A stretch of DNA of 32,099 bases from Acanthamoeba lenticulata (taxonomy: Eukaryota; Discosea; Longamoebia; Acanthamoebidae): NCBI GenBank assembly GCA_002179805.1, contig NAVB01000763.1:1-32099 (forward strand), given 5' to 3'. The notes below the pieces were generated by a model, which worked only from the letters and a program-made list of their open reading frames with translations, had not been told where the DNA came from and ran no database searches. Positions 1-9,837 of the stretch are shown piece by piece (position 1 is the first letter of the stretch; each line of letters starts with the position of its first letter). The position numbers were made by a program, and so were the translations under genes.

Positions 1-1396
1 ATGGATTCCTTCTCAGCCCACACACGTACCCGAGCGCATCGATAGGGCGGGGCAGCCACTCCTCAGTCTCAGAGGCATGGCCGAGCTTGCCCCACGACCC
101 GTCGCCCCATGAGTAGACCTTGCCTTCCGAAGTGAGGGCCAAAATGTGGTGCGAGCCACAGGCAATGTTCCTGGTCTGGCCCGCGGGCAAGTTGTAGACG
201 ATGCGCGGCTGTGGATCTCGCACCCAGCCCTTGTGGCCTCGCCTCCTCTGGATCGTGCGCTTGGTCTTCCTCCCGTGCGCAAAGGCGCCAAAGGTGTACA
301 CATCTCCCGTTTCTGCCAACCGACATTAGGCCTTGGGGAGGGGAGGGGGGGTATGTGTGCCACATAGAGAAGTGAGTACGTACCCAGGAGGACTGCAGCA
401 TGCGCTTCGCCGAGACACACCTTGGCCACCCGCGTGCTGCCCTCTCCGGGGAACGATACCAAGCGCGGAATCGCCTCACCGCTGCCCCACAAATACAGCT
501 CACCTTTGGCTTTATGAATTGTTCCCCCCCCCCAACCCAAAAAAAAAAGGATGAGCCACGATTCATTTATAATCAGGATTGGGTCCGCCATGCTGCAGGA
601 GCGCGCGGAGGAGGCCGAGCTGGCGGATGCAGGCATACCAGTGACTGCAGCTGTCGTGTCCCAACCGCAAGCGACCCAGCGAATGCGCTGCGAGGCCAGG
701 GCCTCGACCAAGCGAGGTGTGGCTTCGTCCTTGGAGTCTCCGTGTCCCAGCCGCCCAAGCGCGCCACTAGGACAAGCGTTAACGCGAGAGACCGCACACA
801 CACGTGAGATCACGCCCAGTGCGGTAACAAGAGGAGAGAAGAGAGAAGAGAGAAGAGAGGGGGGAGCGAACCTTCCCCAGGTATAGAGCTGGGCCTGGCC
901 TGGTGGGGAAGAACGGAAAGAAAAACAACACCAAATAAAATCAGAAAATGCCGGTGGGGCGAGAAGGGAATGAAGTGACGCCACATATGTGTGTGTGTGT
1001 GTGTGTCAAGTTCTTCGACGTCGTCACTTGACGAAAAAATGAAGCGACCATGCAAGCAGAAAAGAAAGAGAGAGGGAGGGGGGGAGAAGGAATACCGGAG
1101 ATGAGGGCATAGTGGAGGTGTTTGGCATCCAGACGCCCCCGAGCAAGATAAACCACGCGTACGCCTTCCTTTTCTCCTTTTTCTTCTTCTTCTTCCTCCT
1201 CCTCCGCTCGCGTTTCTAGAAAGCAAGAGGTGGAAAGGAAGGGCACAACCGACGAGGGTGAGGCCGCGTCCGAGAATGAAGAACCTTCTGAATTGATGCA
1301 GCTGCGTCCATCTCCTTCTTCTTCTCCACAAGGAGGCAGTGGGTTGGCCAAGGCATGGCCTCCCGGAAGAAGCGTCTCTTGCTTGACGACTTCCAT
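1..1396 (-). CDS. RCC1-repeat (regulator of chromosome condensation-like) protein, 3' end outside window
   Basis: Model (minus): 1396-1096, 899-872, 766-639, 503-384, 312-<1, frame-consistent at each GT-AG junction. The product has RCC1 beta-propeller blades: LYTWG then GRLGHGD, ELYLWGSG, DVYTFG and KVYSWGDGSWGKLGH, each followed by conserved blade residues such as VACGWDTTAAVT and IACGSHHILAL. RCC1-type propellers act as guanine-exchange factors or as protein-interaction scaffolds; which applies here cannot be told. The N-terminal ~100 residues are unlike RCC1 and include an acidic run of glutamates (about 1185-1205). The start is the ATG at 1396, because a (CT)n tract typical of a leader lies just upstream. 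An alternative in-frame ATG lies at 1594. Oddities are a 28-nt exon and a poly-C run in the third intron. The protein continues beyond position 1. Confidence 0.82.
988..1006. repeat. (TG)n microsatellite in RCC1 gene intron 1
   Basis: Pure TG dinucleotide tract of about 19 nt inside the first intron of the RCC1-repeat gene. On the coding strand it reads as CA repeats. Confidence 0.9.
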
Positions 1397-1708
1397 GATG
1401 AGCTCCCCTCCTTGCTCTTCTCTCTCTCTCTCTCTGTATGGTACACTGTTGTTGGCCGAGGGAGGAGCTCTCGCCTGCTGAGGCCTCCTCTCCTGGCGCG
1501 CGCGCGTTGAGAAGGAAACAACCCGGGCCGTTGCGTCAACAGACTTGCAAGCCCTGGCCGTCACGCACGAGGCTCCCGACGAGTGCCGGCACAAAAATGA
1601 AGGGAACCGGGGCTACGTGCACGCGCAGCGGCACGCAAACAATGTCCGCGCAACGCCGTTTATTGTTTTTGTTTTTTTTTTGTTTTGTTGCTGCGGGGGG
1701 GGGGAGAA
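1397..1708. other. Intergenic: RCC1 gene leader and SPC2 3' flank
   Basis: No convincing gene is seen here. The stretch separates the RCC1-gene start (1396) from the signal peptidase subunit stop (1709), both on the minus strand. It holds a (CT)n tract at about 1418-1435, probably in the RCC1-gene leader, and a T-rich stretch on the plus strand near 1663-1685 that may be the A-rich 3' flank of the upstream gene. Confidence 0.6.
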
Positions 1709-2329
1709 TCACTCGCTGGCTTCAGCCTCTTTGAACAGGTCATCGAGGTCGGAGATGAAGGAAGAACGCAAGAAGGTGCCATCAGGTTGGAACCACCGAC
1801 CAACAGACGACGCAATCGAGCGTGTGGTGGGCTTGCCCGTCGGCTTGGTGGTGACCTGGATGGTGAAGGTCTCCTCACACTTAGGGAAGAAGGTCTGAAC
1901 CTGGAGAGCAGGCACACGGCGCTTGCCCCGCTCGGTAGGGCGAGTGGCGACGATGGTGTGACCCTCCATGTAGAAAGCCACGTACTGGAGGAGAACACTG
2001 AGCACGACGTAGCTCACCACACACGCCGTCAACACGCCCACGTTATGGGGGAAGGGCACTGGGTAGAAGTGCGAGAACACAGCCACTGCGCACGACAGCC
2101 CTCCGAGGATGAGCTTGTAGTTCGAAAGTGTGACGTCTTCCTCCAGCCCTCGCGTCTCGAGCACGTAGGTCATAATCACATCGTCGAGCAGCTGCTTCAC
2201 CGCATTCTGGTCGTACACGTTGACCGTGGTCGTGTCCTGCTTGTTTGTACTAGCAGGAGGGAAACTCCCAGAAGAACCACCTGGAGAGCTGGCTCCCGCC
2301 GCAGCAGCAATTTGCTGTTTCCTCTTCAT
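1709..2329 (-). CDS. SPCS2: Signal peptidase complex subunit 2 (SPC25-type)
   Basis: Single-exon 206-aa protein. SPC2 is the non-catalytic ER membrane subunit of signal peptidase that links the enzyme to the translocon. Visible features: a ~40-residue low-complexity Ser/Ala/Gly/Pro N-terminus; a conserved cytosolic segment (YDQNAVKQLLDDVIMTYVLETRG region); two hydrophobic hairpin helices around residues 65-110 (LILGGLSCAVAVFSHFYP and GVLTACVVSYVVLSVLL) separated by the short PFPHN turn; and a cytosolic C-terminal domain ending in an acidic tail with SDLDDLFKEAEASE. Length and topology (N and C termini cytosolic, two TM helices) match the family. The ATG at 2329 is chosen because the reading frame upstream is low-quality sequence. 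The gene is 148 bp downstream of the kinase-fragment gene on the same strand. Confidence 0.88.
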   Translation of the reverse strand: MKRKQQIAAAAGASSPGGSSGSFPPASTNKQDTTTVNVYDQNAVKQLLDDVIMTYVLETRGLEEDVTLSNYKLILGGLSCAVAVFSHFYPVPFPHNVGVLTACVVSYVVLSVLLQYVAFYMEGHTIVATRPTERGKRRVPALQVQTFFPKCEETFTIQVTTKPTGKPTTRSIASSVGRWFQPDGTFLRSSFISDLDDLFKEAEASE

Positions 2330-2477
2330 CGGTGGTGCTCGCAAGATTCGTCTGATTTGTGTGTTGGGCAAGCGTGGCGGTCCCCTTTTTTCCTTTTCTT
2401 TTCTTTTCCTCCTATTGCACCGGTTTTTCAAGTCGGGTGGTGTGCCTTTTTCAGAGAGAGGCACCACTGTGGTGAGG

Positions 2478-4044
2478 TTACTTGAGCGCCATGCGATAGT
2501 CCTCGGCAGCCTGAGCAATAGCCAATCGCTCCCACTCAGGATTCTCTTCGCCTTGGTCGTCGTTATCGTCGTCATCGTCATCGTCGCTGCTCTCCCAGCC
2601 TCCCGTTGAGGACCCGTCCTTGTCCTTGTGGCTGAGGAGCATCGCATTACTGCTTGCCGGTTCTTCTGGCGGAGTGGTGGCACCAACTGAAGCAGCAGCA
2701 GCAGCAGTGGCAGGCGACGAGGTCTGATTGCTCACCCCCAAGGGCGGGGATGGAACTCGCTGCTTGCCCCCTCTGGAGGTCCTTCGCTCAGCTGCCGCCT
2801 CATCCTTGAGCTCTTCATAGCGGGTCTGCAGCCGTGCGTGCAACTCTTCGAAGGTGGGCCTTCGAGAAGAGGTCATGACAAACGCGATCACACAGAACCG
2901 TGAGGTTTCGGAAATAAATAAATAAATAAATGATGAACAAATCGGATCAAGAGAAATACATACCGTCGAGCCGGGTCCTGCGCCCAGCAACTGGTCATCA
3001 GCTCAGCGAGCACCTCGTCGCAGCCAGATGGGAGAGGCAGCGTCTGGCCTTCCTTCCCAACCTTCATCGCCACCTGGAGAGCGTCTTCGTCTTCCCACGG
3101 CACGCGACCGGTGATCATCTCCCAGAGCAGCACCCCGAAAGACCACGCATCACTGGCTTCCGAGTAAGCCTTGGCCATGATAGCCTCTGCTCGCGCCATA
3201 GCCCCCCCCCCCAACAAAAGCGGTCAGCCCTTCGCGCTTTGGCTTTGCTCTTTTGCGCAAAAGAGAGAGAGAGAGAGAGAGCGAGAGTGCAAGCAAGAGG
3301 AACGCACTCGATGCCGAGGACGCGCTTCCAGAACGAGTTGGAGAGCTGCTGTCGGTCGATCGTGCAAAAGTCCGTGCAGCCCTGGGCCCGCCCATGCATC
3401 GACGCGCCGCTGCTCGTGAGACGTGGCGCGTAGAGGAAAAAAGGACGACGGGGGGAGGAGGGACGCACCTGGAAGCGGACGAGGAGGTGGTAGTGGGCCT
3501 GGTCGTGGAAGAAGAGGGAGACGATCATCAGGCCGCCCCCGCGAACGTGCACCAAGTAGTTCTTGTGTGCTGTGTTGATGGTGTCAATAATAATTTTTGT
3601 TTTTATTTATTATTTATTTATTTCGAATCTTGTGATTTGTAGAGCAATAAGATGAAAACCAAAGAGGCAAGAAGCATTAAATAAATCGGAAAATAAATGT
3701 TGAAGAAGGGCACCTGTGTCGAGGTAATGGAGGCGATAAAAGTGTGAAATTTGGTACAGTTGGTCCTCTGGGCCGAGTTGGGCCAGAACGGAGCGTTGAG
3801 GCGGGTAGAAGGGACAGGCCGAGCCCTTAGGCCCAACGAATGCTGATGCAGAGGAAGCGAGTGGTGACGACGAAGAAGAGGAAGAGGACGAAGACAAGGA
3901 GGCAGATGACAATGAGGCCGAAAGAGTGGAGAAATACGGGACCAGTCCATTTCGTCTCTTTTCCACAAACGATTCGCCACCGTTCCACCGCTCATCACCG
4001 TCCGTCAAGCCCTCCACGATCCATCCGGGCGCATATGAAAACAT
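2478..4044 (-). CDS. Protein kinase C-lobe fragment gene, N-lobe absent (uncertain model)
   Basis: Two 3' exons are secure: 3184-2964 and 2859-2478. They encode the second half of a tyrosine-kinase-like domain: AKAYSEASDAWSFGVLLWEM (subdomain IX), the GRVPW loop, and CWAQDPARRPTFEEL (subdomain XI). A Ser/Ala-rich, acidic tail with a poly-Asp run ends at 2478. Upstream, exons at 4044-3714, 3569-3469 and 3409-3308 can be joined in frame with consensus splice sites, giving 378 aa. They show no P-loop, VAIK lysine, HRD or DFG motif; they encode a Ser-rich stretch and an unrecognised region (LYQISHFYRLHYLD, HDQAHYHLLVRFQ). The third exon also reads well in another frame, so the join is doubtful. 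As it stands the product could not be an active kinase. It may be a pseudogene, a misassembly at the poly-C run near 3200, or two genes. Confidence 0.45.
2912..2931. repeat. (ATAA)n tetranucleotide tract in kinase-fragment intron
   Basis: Five tandem AAAT/ATAA units in the last intron of the kinase-fragment gene (2860-2963). No other function is visible. Confidence 0.85.
3262..3281. repeat. (GA)n microsatellite
   Basis: Pure GA dinucleotide run of about 20 nt in the presumed intron upstream of the kinase C-lobe exon, about 50 bp from a poly-C run (3201-3212). These two simple tracts flank the point where the kinase homology stops. Confidence 0.9.
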
Positions 4045-4413
4045 TTGTTTTAAAAATAAATAAAGTAAAAAATGTGCGTGGAGGCGGGTGACGGCAGCCA
4101 AGAGACAGCAGCCAGTGCGTTAAGACGGCGGCCCGCAACGTTGAAGCCCGCGCCCGTTACGCAAAGTGGCGCTGCAATTGGAGACAACAGATGGACTGCT
4201 GCAGAGGCCAACACAAGGCCAAAAAATTGCGTTGTTGACATTCTTCAGTGTCGACGTGCCGCCCGTTGTTGAGGACGAGCCGCGCAACTGCGTTCGACGA
4301 ACAAGAAGGCGGAAATGTGTGCGAACTACTGTAGCACGCCACCCACAAAACAGGCCCATTTAGGCGGGTGCACTACTCGAGACTACACTATCAGATAAAA
4401 CATAAACAGAGAC
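4045..4413. other. Divergent intergenic region
   Basis: This stretch lies between the minus-strand kinase-fragment model and the plus-strand tRNase Z-like gene, so it may hold two divergent promoters. A short minus-strand reading frame at 4241-4050 begins with a hydrophobic, signal-peptide-like segment, but it cannot be joined convincingly to downstream exons. I see no clear TATA element. Confidence 0.4.
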
Positions 4414-5899
4414 ATGTTGGAACCAAAGGAATGGCCCTCGATGGTGCTGCCCTTCTCGCAGTGGCACGTCTCCGGCTACTCGCGCGCCGGTGAAGCCACC
4501 GTACGTCCCGCTGCGCCCGACGACCACCGCACGCGCGTTCATAGACTGACGAGGCGTGGAACAGGGCTTCTACGTGAAGCAAATGCGGTGGTTCTTGGAC
4601 GCTGGAGTGCCCACTTCGCAGATCAAACCGGACATCGTCTTCATCTCCCACTCACGTACCCTCCTTCCCTCATCTATTTAATCTTATCCCAATATTTTTT
4701 ATTTATTAATCTTTAAAATTCCATTATTGTTGGTCCCCGGTGCAGACGTCGACCACTCCATGATGTTGCCTCTTCTCGTCGACCGCCGAAAGCCCCTCCA
4801 GGTTTGCATCCTCGGCTCAACTTGTTGGTGCCGTGCGACGTGGCCTGATCGGGGAATGGGGCTTTGCCACACGCGGCAACACATCAGGTCTACGCGCCCG
4901 CAGAGGCGGTGCCGTTCGTAGAGGCCTACGTGGCGGGCATGAACCGTCTCAACCAGCAGTCCAGCGACTACGAAGACCGGTACGTGAGCGGCCAGGTGGA
5001 CGACAATGACCTCTTCAAAGTGCCGTCGTGGGACCTGACGCCCGTTGTGCAGGAGCGCGGGCTACACGTACATCCCCGTGACCGCGGGCCAGACCGTGCA
5101 AGTCGACAACAAGTTTTGGGCCCATGTACGTCGCCGTCGTTGTGATGGTGGTGGTGCCGTCCGCTGAGGAGGCCCGTGGTGCTCACCGGTGATGGTGACG
5201 CAGATCATCGACTGCGAGCATCCCGTGACGAGCGTGGGCTACTGCTTCTTCGAGAAGCGCAAGCGCCTCAAGGACGAGTTCAAGGGCAAGAGCGGGCGCG
5301 AGCTGGGCCAGTTGCGTAAGGAGGGCGTCGAGCTCAACGAGGAGGTACTCGGCCCGCCCTTGGATGGCTGCCGTCTACTGTCAATGATGAGTCCGAGACT
5401 AAGAACGCACGGCTTCGTCGTCTGCAGGCCGAGATCCCCTACATGGTCTTCCTGGGCGACACCACGGGCAAGGTCCTCGTCGACCACGGCAAGCTCCTCA
5501 GGTGCGGCCTTTCTCTTTCCCCTGTGACGGCAACTCGAGGGCGCTAACATCACCGATGTTGTGATGTCGTCGTCGTGCAGCACGTACCCGGTGGTGTTCA
5601 TCGAGTGCACGTTCTTCCAGCCTGATCACAAAGACGCCGCGGCGGGCAGCCAACACCTGCACTGGAGCGACCTGCGCCCGTTCGTGTTGGAGCACAGGGA
5701 GACCACTTTCATCCTCATCCACTTCTCGAAGCGGTACAGTGATGACGAGATTAATGGCTTCTTTGAGAACGAGCGCAAGACCGAGCGCGAGAAGGAGGCT
5801 ACCGAGGGAGGCGACAGCGCAAAGAAGCCGTTGGCCTTTGCCAACGTTGTCGTGTGGTTGGCCGGCCTGCGTGCCGACACTCCACTCCAAGAAAAATAA
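4414..5899 (+). CDS. tRNase Z-like (ribonuclease Z family) metallo-beta-lactamase-fold hydrolase
   Basis: Seven exons: 4414-4500, 4565-4655, 4746-4801, 4888-5125, 5204-5344, 5428-5501, 5581-5899; about 334 aa. tRNase Z cleaves the 3' trailer from pre-tRNA. Signature residues: the zinc motif H-S-H-V-D-H (residues 58-63), formed across the exon 2/3 junction in the context VFISHSHVDH; a later DCEHPVTSVGY segment with a candidate metal-ligand histidine; FLGDTTG; ECTFF; HLHWSDLRPF; and the family-typical HFSKRY near the C-terminus. Length resembles the short tRNase Z class. Exon 4 is 238 nt, and the frame shifts between TPVVQ (about 5050) and GYTYIPV (about 5065); no GT-AG intron there repairs it, so an indel or sequencing error is likely. 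The stop codon overlaps an AATAAA. A dedicated tRNA-processing role is inferred from family only. Confidence 0.82.
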
Positions 5900-5900
5900 A
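5895..5900 (+). terminator. AATAAA polyadenylation-type hexamer overlapping the tRNase Z-like stop codon
   Basis: The hexamer overlaps the TAA stop (5897-5899), and the next gene's ATG is only 80 bp away. It is the only AATAAA-type signal close enough to serve this gene before the AT-rich spacer. Its function is inferred. Confidence 0.45.
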
Positions 5901-5979
5901 TATTAAATTGTATTTCAGTAAACAAGTACGCATCAGAAAGCTAAAAATAAATGATAAATAATAGCTAGTTGTGGCGGCC

Positions 5980-7162
5980 ATGGCTGAAGAGGGCTTCTTT
6001 GTAAATAAACGCAACCAAAAGATCTTTACGCGCACGTGGCTGCCGCCAGCGCTCGAGAAGATCAAGTGCGTTCCTGCATTTCTGCTCTTTTGGCTTGATC
6101 GGTGGTTAACAAATGGCTTTATCAACAGGGCCCTGGTCTTTTTGTTTCATGGACTGGGCGAGCACAGCGGACGGTACAATCACGTCGCGGCCGCCTTCAA
6201 CGCGCGGCATTACGCCGTCTTCGCTCTGGACCACCACGGTACAGCCAAGCAGAAGCAGTATTGAAAGTCCATCCACGAAACTCACGCCAATCTGGCGGGG
6301 GAATTGAAGGACACGGCAAGTCGGACGGCGCGCCCATCTGGGTAGAGCGATTCGAGGACTTCGTGGACGATGCTCTGCTCTTTATCGACATCGTGTCCTC
6401 GCACTACCCAACCCGCCTGCCCAAGTTCATTGTCGGGTACATAGACATGAACCCTTTGCTTTACCTCGTTCTGCAACCACCAAGTCAAAGTTTTGATTTA
6501 GAGCTTCTCTTCTTGCTCTACTTCCATGCACGCAACAGACACTCCATGGGCGGTGCGATCGCGGCTCTCACGGCCAAGCGACGTCCAAACGCTTGGGCCG
6601 GGGTGGTACTCACCGGGGCCGCCATCAAGAAGGGCGCCGACGTCAACGCCCTCACCGTCCAAGCGGCCAGGTAGGACGCGCTTGCCACCACATGCTCTCC
6701 GTTCGGCCAGAGCGAGCTCACACCGGTGGTCTCAGGTTCCTCTCGTGTGTGGCGCCCACGTTGGGCGTGAAGCACATTGACCCAAGCACCCTCTCCACCG
6801 ACGCTGATCAGGTCAAGGCCTACGAAGAGGATCCTCTGGTCTACCACGGTAAGGTCACGGCTCGCATGGGCCACGAGCTACTCAAGGCGGCGGACTCGAT
6901 CGAGAAGGACTACGCGGGGTTCACCTTCCCGTTCCTCGCCTGCCATGCGCTCGACGACCAGCTGACGCACCCGGGCGGCTCGAAGGCGCTCTACGAGAAG
7001 GCGCCAGCGGCGGTGAAGGACCTCATCCTCTACGGTGGCATGCGACACGAGATCTTCAACGAGAAGGACAAGGATCGCGTCATCGAAGATGTCCTGCGCT
7101 GGATCGACAAGCGCTACGCGGCCGTCAACAAAACCAGACGTGCTGTCGTGTCAGCCCTGTGA
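5980..7162 (+). CDS. Monoglyceride-lipase-like serine hydrolase (alpha/beta-hydrolase)
   Basis: Exons 5980-6065, 6129-6238, 6310-6436, 6539-6670, 6736-7162; 293 aa, close to the ~300 aa of eukaryotic monoacylglycerol lipases. These enzymes hydrolyse monoacylglycerol to glycerol and fatty acid. The oxyanion-hole HG dipeptide occurs in FLFHGLGEHSGRY. D-H-x-G-H-G-x-S-D-G is formed across the second intron. The nucleophile Ser110 lies in GHSMGG, split by the third intron. The acid Asp is in CHALDDQLTHP, and the catalytic His is in GGMRHEIFNE near the C-terminus. No signal peptide or TM helix is visible, so the enzyme is probably cytosolic or peripheral. The ATG at 5980 is the first in frame; a GTG nine bases upstream is unlikely to be used. 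Lysophospholipase activity is a possible alternative. Confidence 0.9.
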
Positions 7163-7923
7163 CACGTAGCCCGAACAACTGCGCTGGGTGTTTTTTCTGG
7201 GAGGCCTCAGACCGGTCAGACCCCCTTGCAGTGGCCATGTCTCATGGCACCCCGATTCCGAGATGTCAGCCAGAAGGTGATGTCGCGTTCCCCCGATGTC
7301 GTTCTCGTTGAGGGCTTCAGGCAAGGCGCTTCCACGGTGGCGCGCGACTGCTTGTGTTCGTGGCCTTTTCTGCGGGACGTGGCCACGTGGGTACGATTCG
7401 TGCAGCAATTGAGCCAAATTCGCGAAATGGCCAAAACAAGTACCTGGTGTACCTCGAATTTTCCAGGGGCGATGGCGCGCTTTCTCATCTCGTTCCCCTT
7501 TTCCACGGTTTCTCTTAATTTCTACGCTTCTTCTCGTACTGCTGCTGCAAAGTCCGCAACCGCACGCCACTGAGAGAGAAGTAGAGCGAAGCCCAAGCAC
7601 CCCAACCCGACAACGAAGAAGAAAGAAGCATCGATCTAGACTTGAGAGAGTTTTAACGCACTCTCAATACAGAACTCGAGACCACAGCAACCAAGCAAAT
7701 AGACGATCGATTGAATTCGATCTCTAGCCCCTCTCGACCCCACGTCACCCAACATCTATTCTCGTGAGATCACCACCGCCCAGTCGATCTTTTAATCGGC
7801 GTTCGTTGCTTATTCGCAACCGATTCCTTCAGCTTTCTATAGAAGAGAGCGGCTGAAGGGAGGCACACCGTAAACAACCCCCCACCCCCCCAACCGACAC
7901 AACCCAACTCGACTCTCGCGCCA
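7163..7923. other. Long intergenic/leader region upstream of the ankyrin gene
   Basis: 760 bp without a supported gene. The proximal half (7200-7570) has lower GC and several short reading frames on both strands, none with recognisable domains. The distal part (7580-7920) is C/A-rich with little coding character and probably holds the promoter and untranslated leader of the ankyrin gene. I saw no tRNA box motifs or clear TATA element. Confidence 0.5.
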
Positions 7924-8964
7924 ATGTCATCGATGCGCATCCAGCGAAAACTGGCGCACGCCGCCTGGGAGAACGACCTCACCGTCATCACGGACATACT
8001 GCAGTCCATTGAGGACGGTGGGGGAGTTGCCCACGGCGGCGAGGCCTCGATGGCTACTGGCGCCACCCACCTTGCCGAGGCAATTGCGCAGCAGCCGGAT
8101 TTCGGTCCTCTGCACTGCGCTGCCTCGATGGGAAATGTCGAGATGCTGCACAGCATTCTCGCGGCGAACGTCTGCGATGTCGACACTATCGACAAGGATG
8201 GAAACACCGCTCTCATGTGGGCCATCGCCCACTCCTGCAACAACAACAACAACACCGACTGCGAGACTGCTAGCCCCGCGTCCTCGTTCGACGACGTGAG
8301 CGACTTGGCCAAGCGCAGCGAGATGGAGCTCGTTGAGGCCCTGGTCGACAGCGGTGCCAATGTGAACAAGCCCAACTTCGAGGGCGAGACCCCTCTCTTC
8401 GCCGCTGTTAAGCTCGGCTGCGCTGAGAAGGTGGCTTTCCTCCTCGAGAACGGAGCCGACCCCAACGTCAAGGACATCAACGGAGCCACGTGCCTGCACC
8501 ACGCGGCCACGCTCGGCCTCGACAACATCGTCGCCCTCCTCCTGAGGAACGGCGCCTTCCTGAACCAGCAGGACGAGTGGGACGAGTGCGCCCTGCACTG
8601 GGCGGTTCGCGAGGGAGGCGATAGCGCCATGCGGATCGTCAAGCTGCTCTCCGCGCACGGCGCCGTGCTCGACATCTACAACGAGGACGGCGAGACCCCG
8701 CTCGACCTCGCCATGGACATTGGCGATGAGCGCATGGTCCAGCTGCTCCTCTCCCTCGGCGCCCTCGGCAGCCGTTTCGACTCGATGACCCTCGACGGCG
8801 ACGACGACGTCCCCCGCCGCTCCTCGGCCATCAACATCGCCGCCGCTGACCAGCAGGCCGCCTTCCCCGAGCTCAAGGCCACCCCGGGACTCCTGGCCTG
8901 GAGCGCCGAAGCCAGCCAGGTCGCTCGCGCCTGCGAGCAGAGCCTCACCCACCTCGTCGCCTAA
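7924..8964 (+). CDS. Ankyrin-repeat protein, intronless
   Basis: Single-exon protein of 346 aa. At least five or six ankyrin repeats can be read: FGPLHCAASMGNVEMLHSIL, DKDGNTALMWAIAH (interrupted by an Asn-rich and Ser-rich insertion around residues 100-125), GETPLFAAVKLGCAEKVAFL, GATCLHHAATLGLDNIVALL, WDECALHWAVREGG, and GETPLDLAMDIGDERMVQLL. Ankyrin repeats bind protein partners and there is no catalytic domain, so the job cannot be inferred beyond scaffold or adaptor. The N-terminal ~60 residues and C-terminal ~80 residues are not repeat-like. Codon use is strongly biased to C/G endings (GAG, AAG, GCC, CTC), more so than in several neighbours, and the lack of introns is unusual for this window. 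The 5' spacer is long (about 760 bp). Confidence 0.9.
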   Translation: MSSMRIQRKLAHAAWENDLTVITDILQSIEDGGGVAHGGEASMATGATHLAEAIAQQPDFGPLHCAASMGNVEMLHSILAANVCDVDTIDKDGNTALMWAIAHSCNNNNNTDCETASPASSFDDVSDLAKRSEMELVEALVDSGANVNKPNFEGETPLFAAVKLGCAEKVAFLLENGADPNVKDINGATCLHHAATLGLDNIVALLLRNGAFLNQQDEWDECALHWAVREGGDSAMRIVKLLSAHGAVLDIYNEDGETPLDLAMDIGDERMVQLLLSLGALGSRFDSMTLDGDDDVPRRSSAINIAAADQQAAFPELKATPGLLAWSAEASQVARACEQSLTHLVA

Positions 8965-9837
8965 GTCTCGGGCGACGAAGGCGTGGTGATGATGATGATT
9001 ACCACGACGTCGTGGTGGCGCCCGTCTCGTCCGTCCTTTACTTCCCCTTTTGCTTCCTACGCGGCCTGGACCTCGAGACAGAGCAAGCGATAAGACGAGG
9101 ATGGGGGCTGTGGTCTCTCGGGACCGTTGCTCGCCAGCGCCTCTTCCCTTCTCTCTTCTCTGTTGTTCATCTCCTTCACGGCCCTCTTCTTCTTCTTCTT
9201 CTTCCGTCTCTCCTTCGGACGACGACCCACCGACGACGACCAATCCACTCTCTGCTGCCTGCTCCGCGCTCGCGCTTTCGCTGCCGCCTCTGCACTGCCC
9301 CTTCCCTTCATGATGTCCCTTGGCCGGCCCCGGCTGTACATAACGTTTCGCGCCTTCTTGTGACCACTACACACCCCTTTCACATGTGTCGCCCCTTCCA
9401 AGTATACATACATGCTCTCTCTCTTTTTCTCATTTTCGTACATGCGTACACTACACATTTCATTTCCTCTTCTTGATCTACCTGCTTCCCCCACTACTTG
9501 CTCCCTCCGATTGTAGAAGCGTCCACGTTGTTGTTACACGTACACGTGTGGCGAAGAGAGATCACGAGTCACTCTTTGCTAAGCGGTGGTGTGCAGCTTC
9601 GCCTCGTGGCCGCTTCTCGGCGCTTTCCGCTTAGGGAGGAAGCTCCACCAGTGCGGGGCGCTTCCGGTAAAGGGTCCACCAACCGGGCGAGAAGCCCAAA
9701 CAAACCCTCCGCGGGTTGTGTGCTTCGCTCGCGCCGCTCCGGGCCTGGAACGAGCCTTGTTGTTCTTCTCGCCGCGCTCACCCCGCCTGCACAACAACAA
9801 GGAGGAGGAGGGCGCACACCCTCTCCCAACCATCAAC
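8965..9837. other. Intergenic region between ankyrin and transporter genes
   Basis: About 870 bp, the largest gap in the window. It begins with a TGATGATGATG run just after the stop (8986-8999), is strongly pyrimidine-rich on the plus strand (about 9140-9330), and later carries GC-rich sequence. Reading frames here are low-complexity (Ser/Leu/Pro) and match nothing. It likely holds the 3' UTR of the ankyrin gene and the promoter/leader of the transporter. Confidence 0.5.

Noticed and set aside
3308..3569. Similarity of HDQAHYHLLVRF and GCTDFCTIDR...EC segments to the C-terminus of histidine acid phosphatases
   Set aside because: No RHGxRxP motif or HD motif exists in the region, and the cysteine-bearing frame does not agree with the splice phase of the neighbouring exon. 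The resemblance is a short pattern only.
4050..4241. Short minus-strand ORF with a signal-peptide-like start
   Set aside because: It cannot be spliced in phase to a recognised domain, and similar hydrophobic frames arise by chance in this composition.
7927..9243. 438-aa open reading frame on the minus strand opposite the ankyrin gene
   Set aside because: It is a shadow of the GC-biased ankyrin coding sequence with Val/Glu/Gly-rich composition, no domain, and a poly-Glu start from the CT-rich 3' flank.
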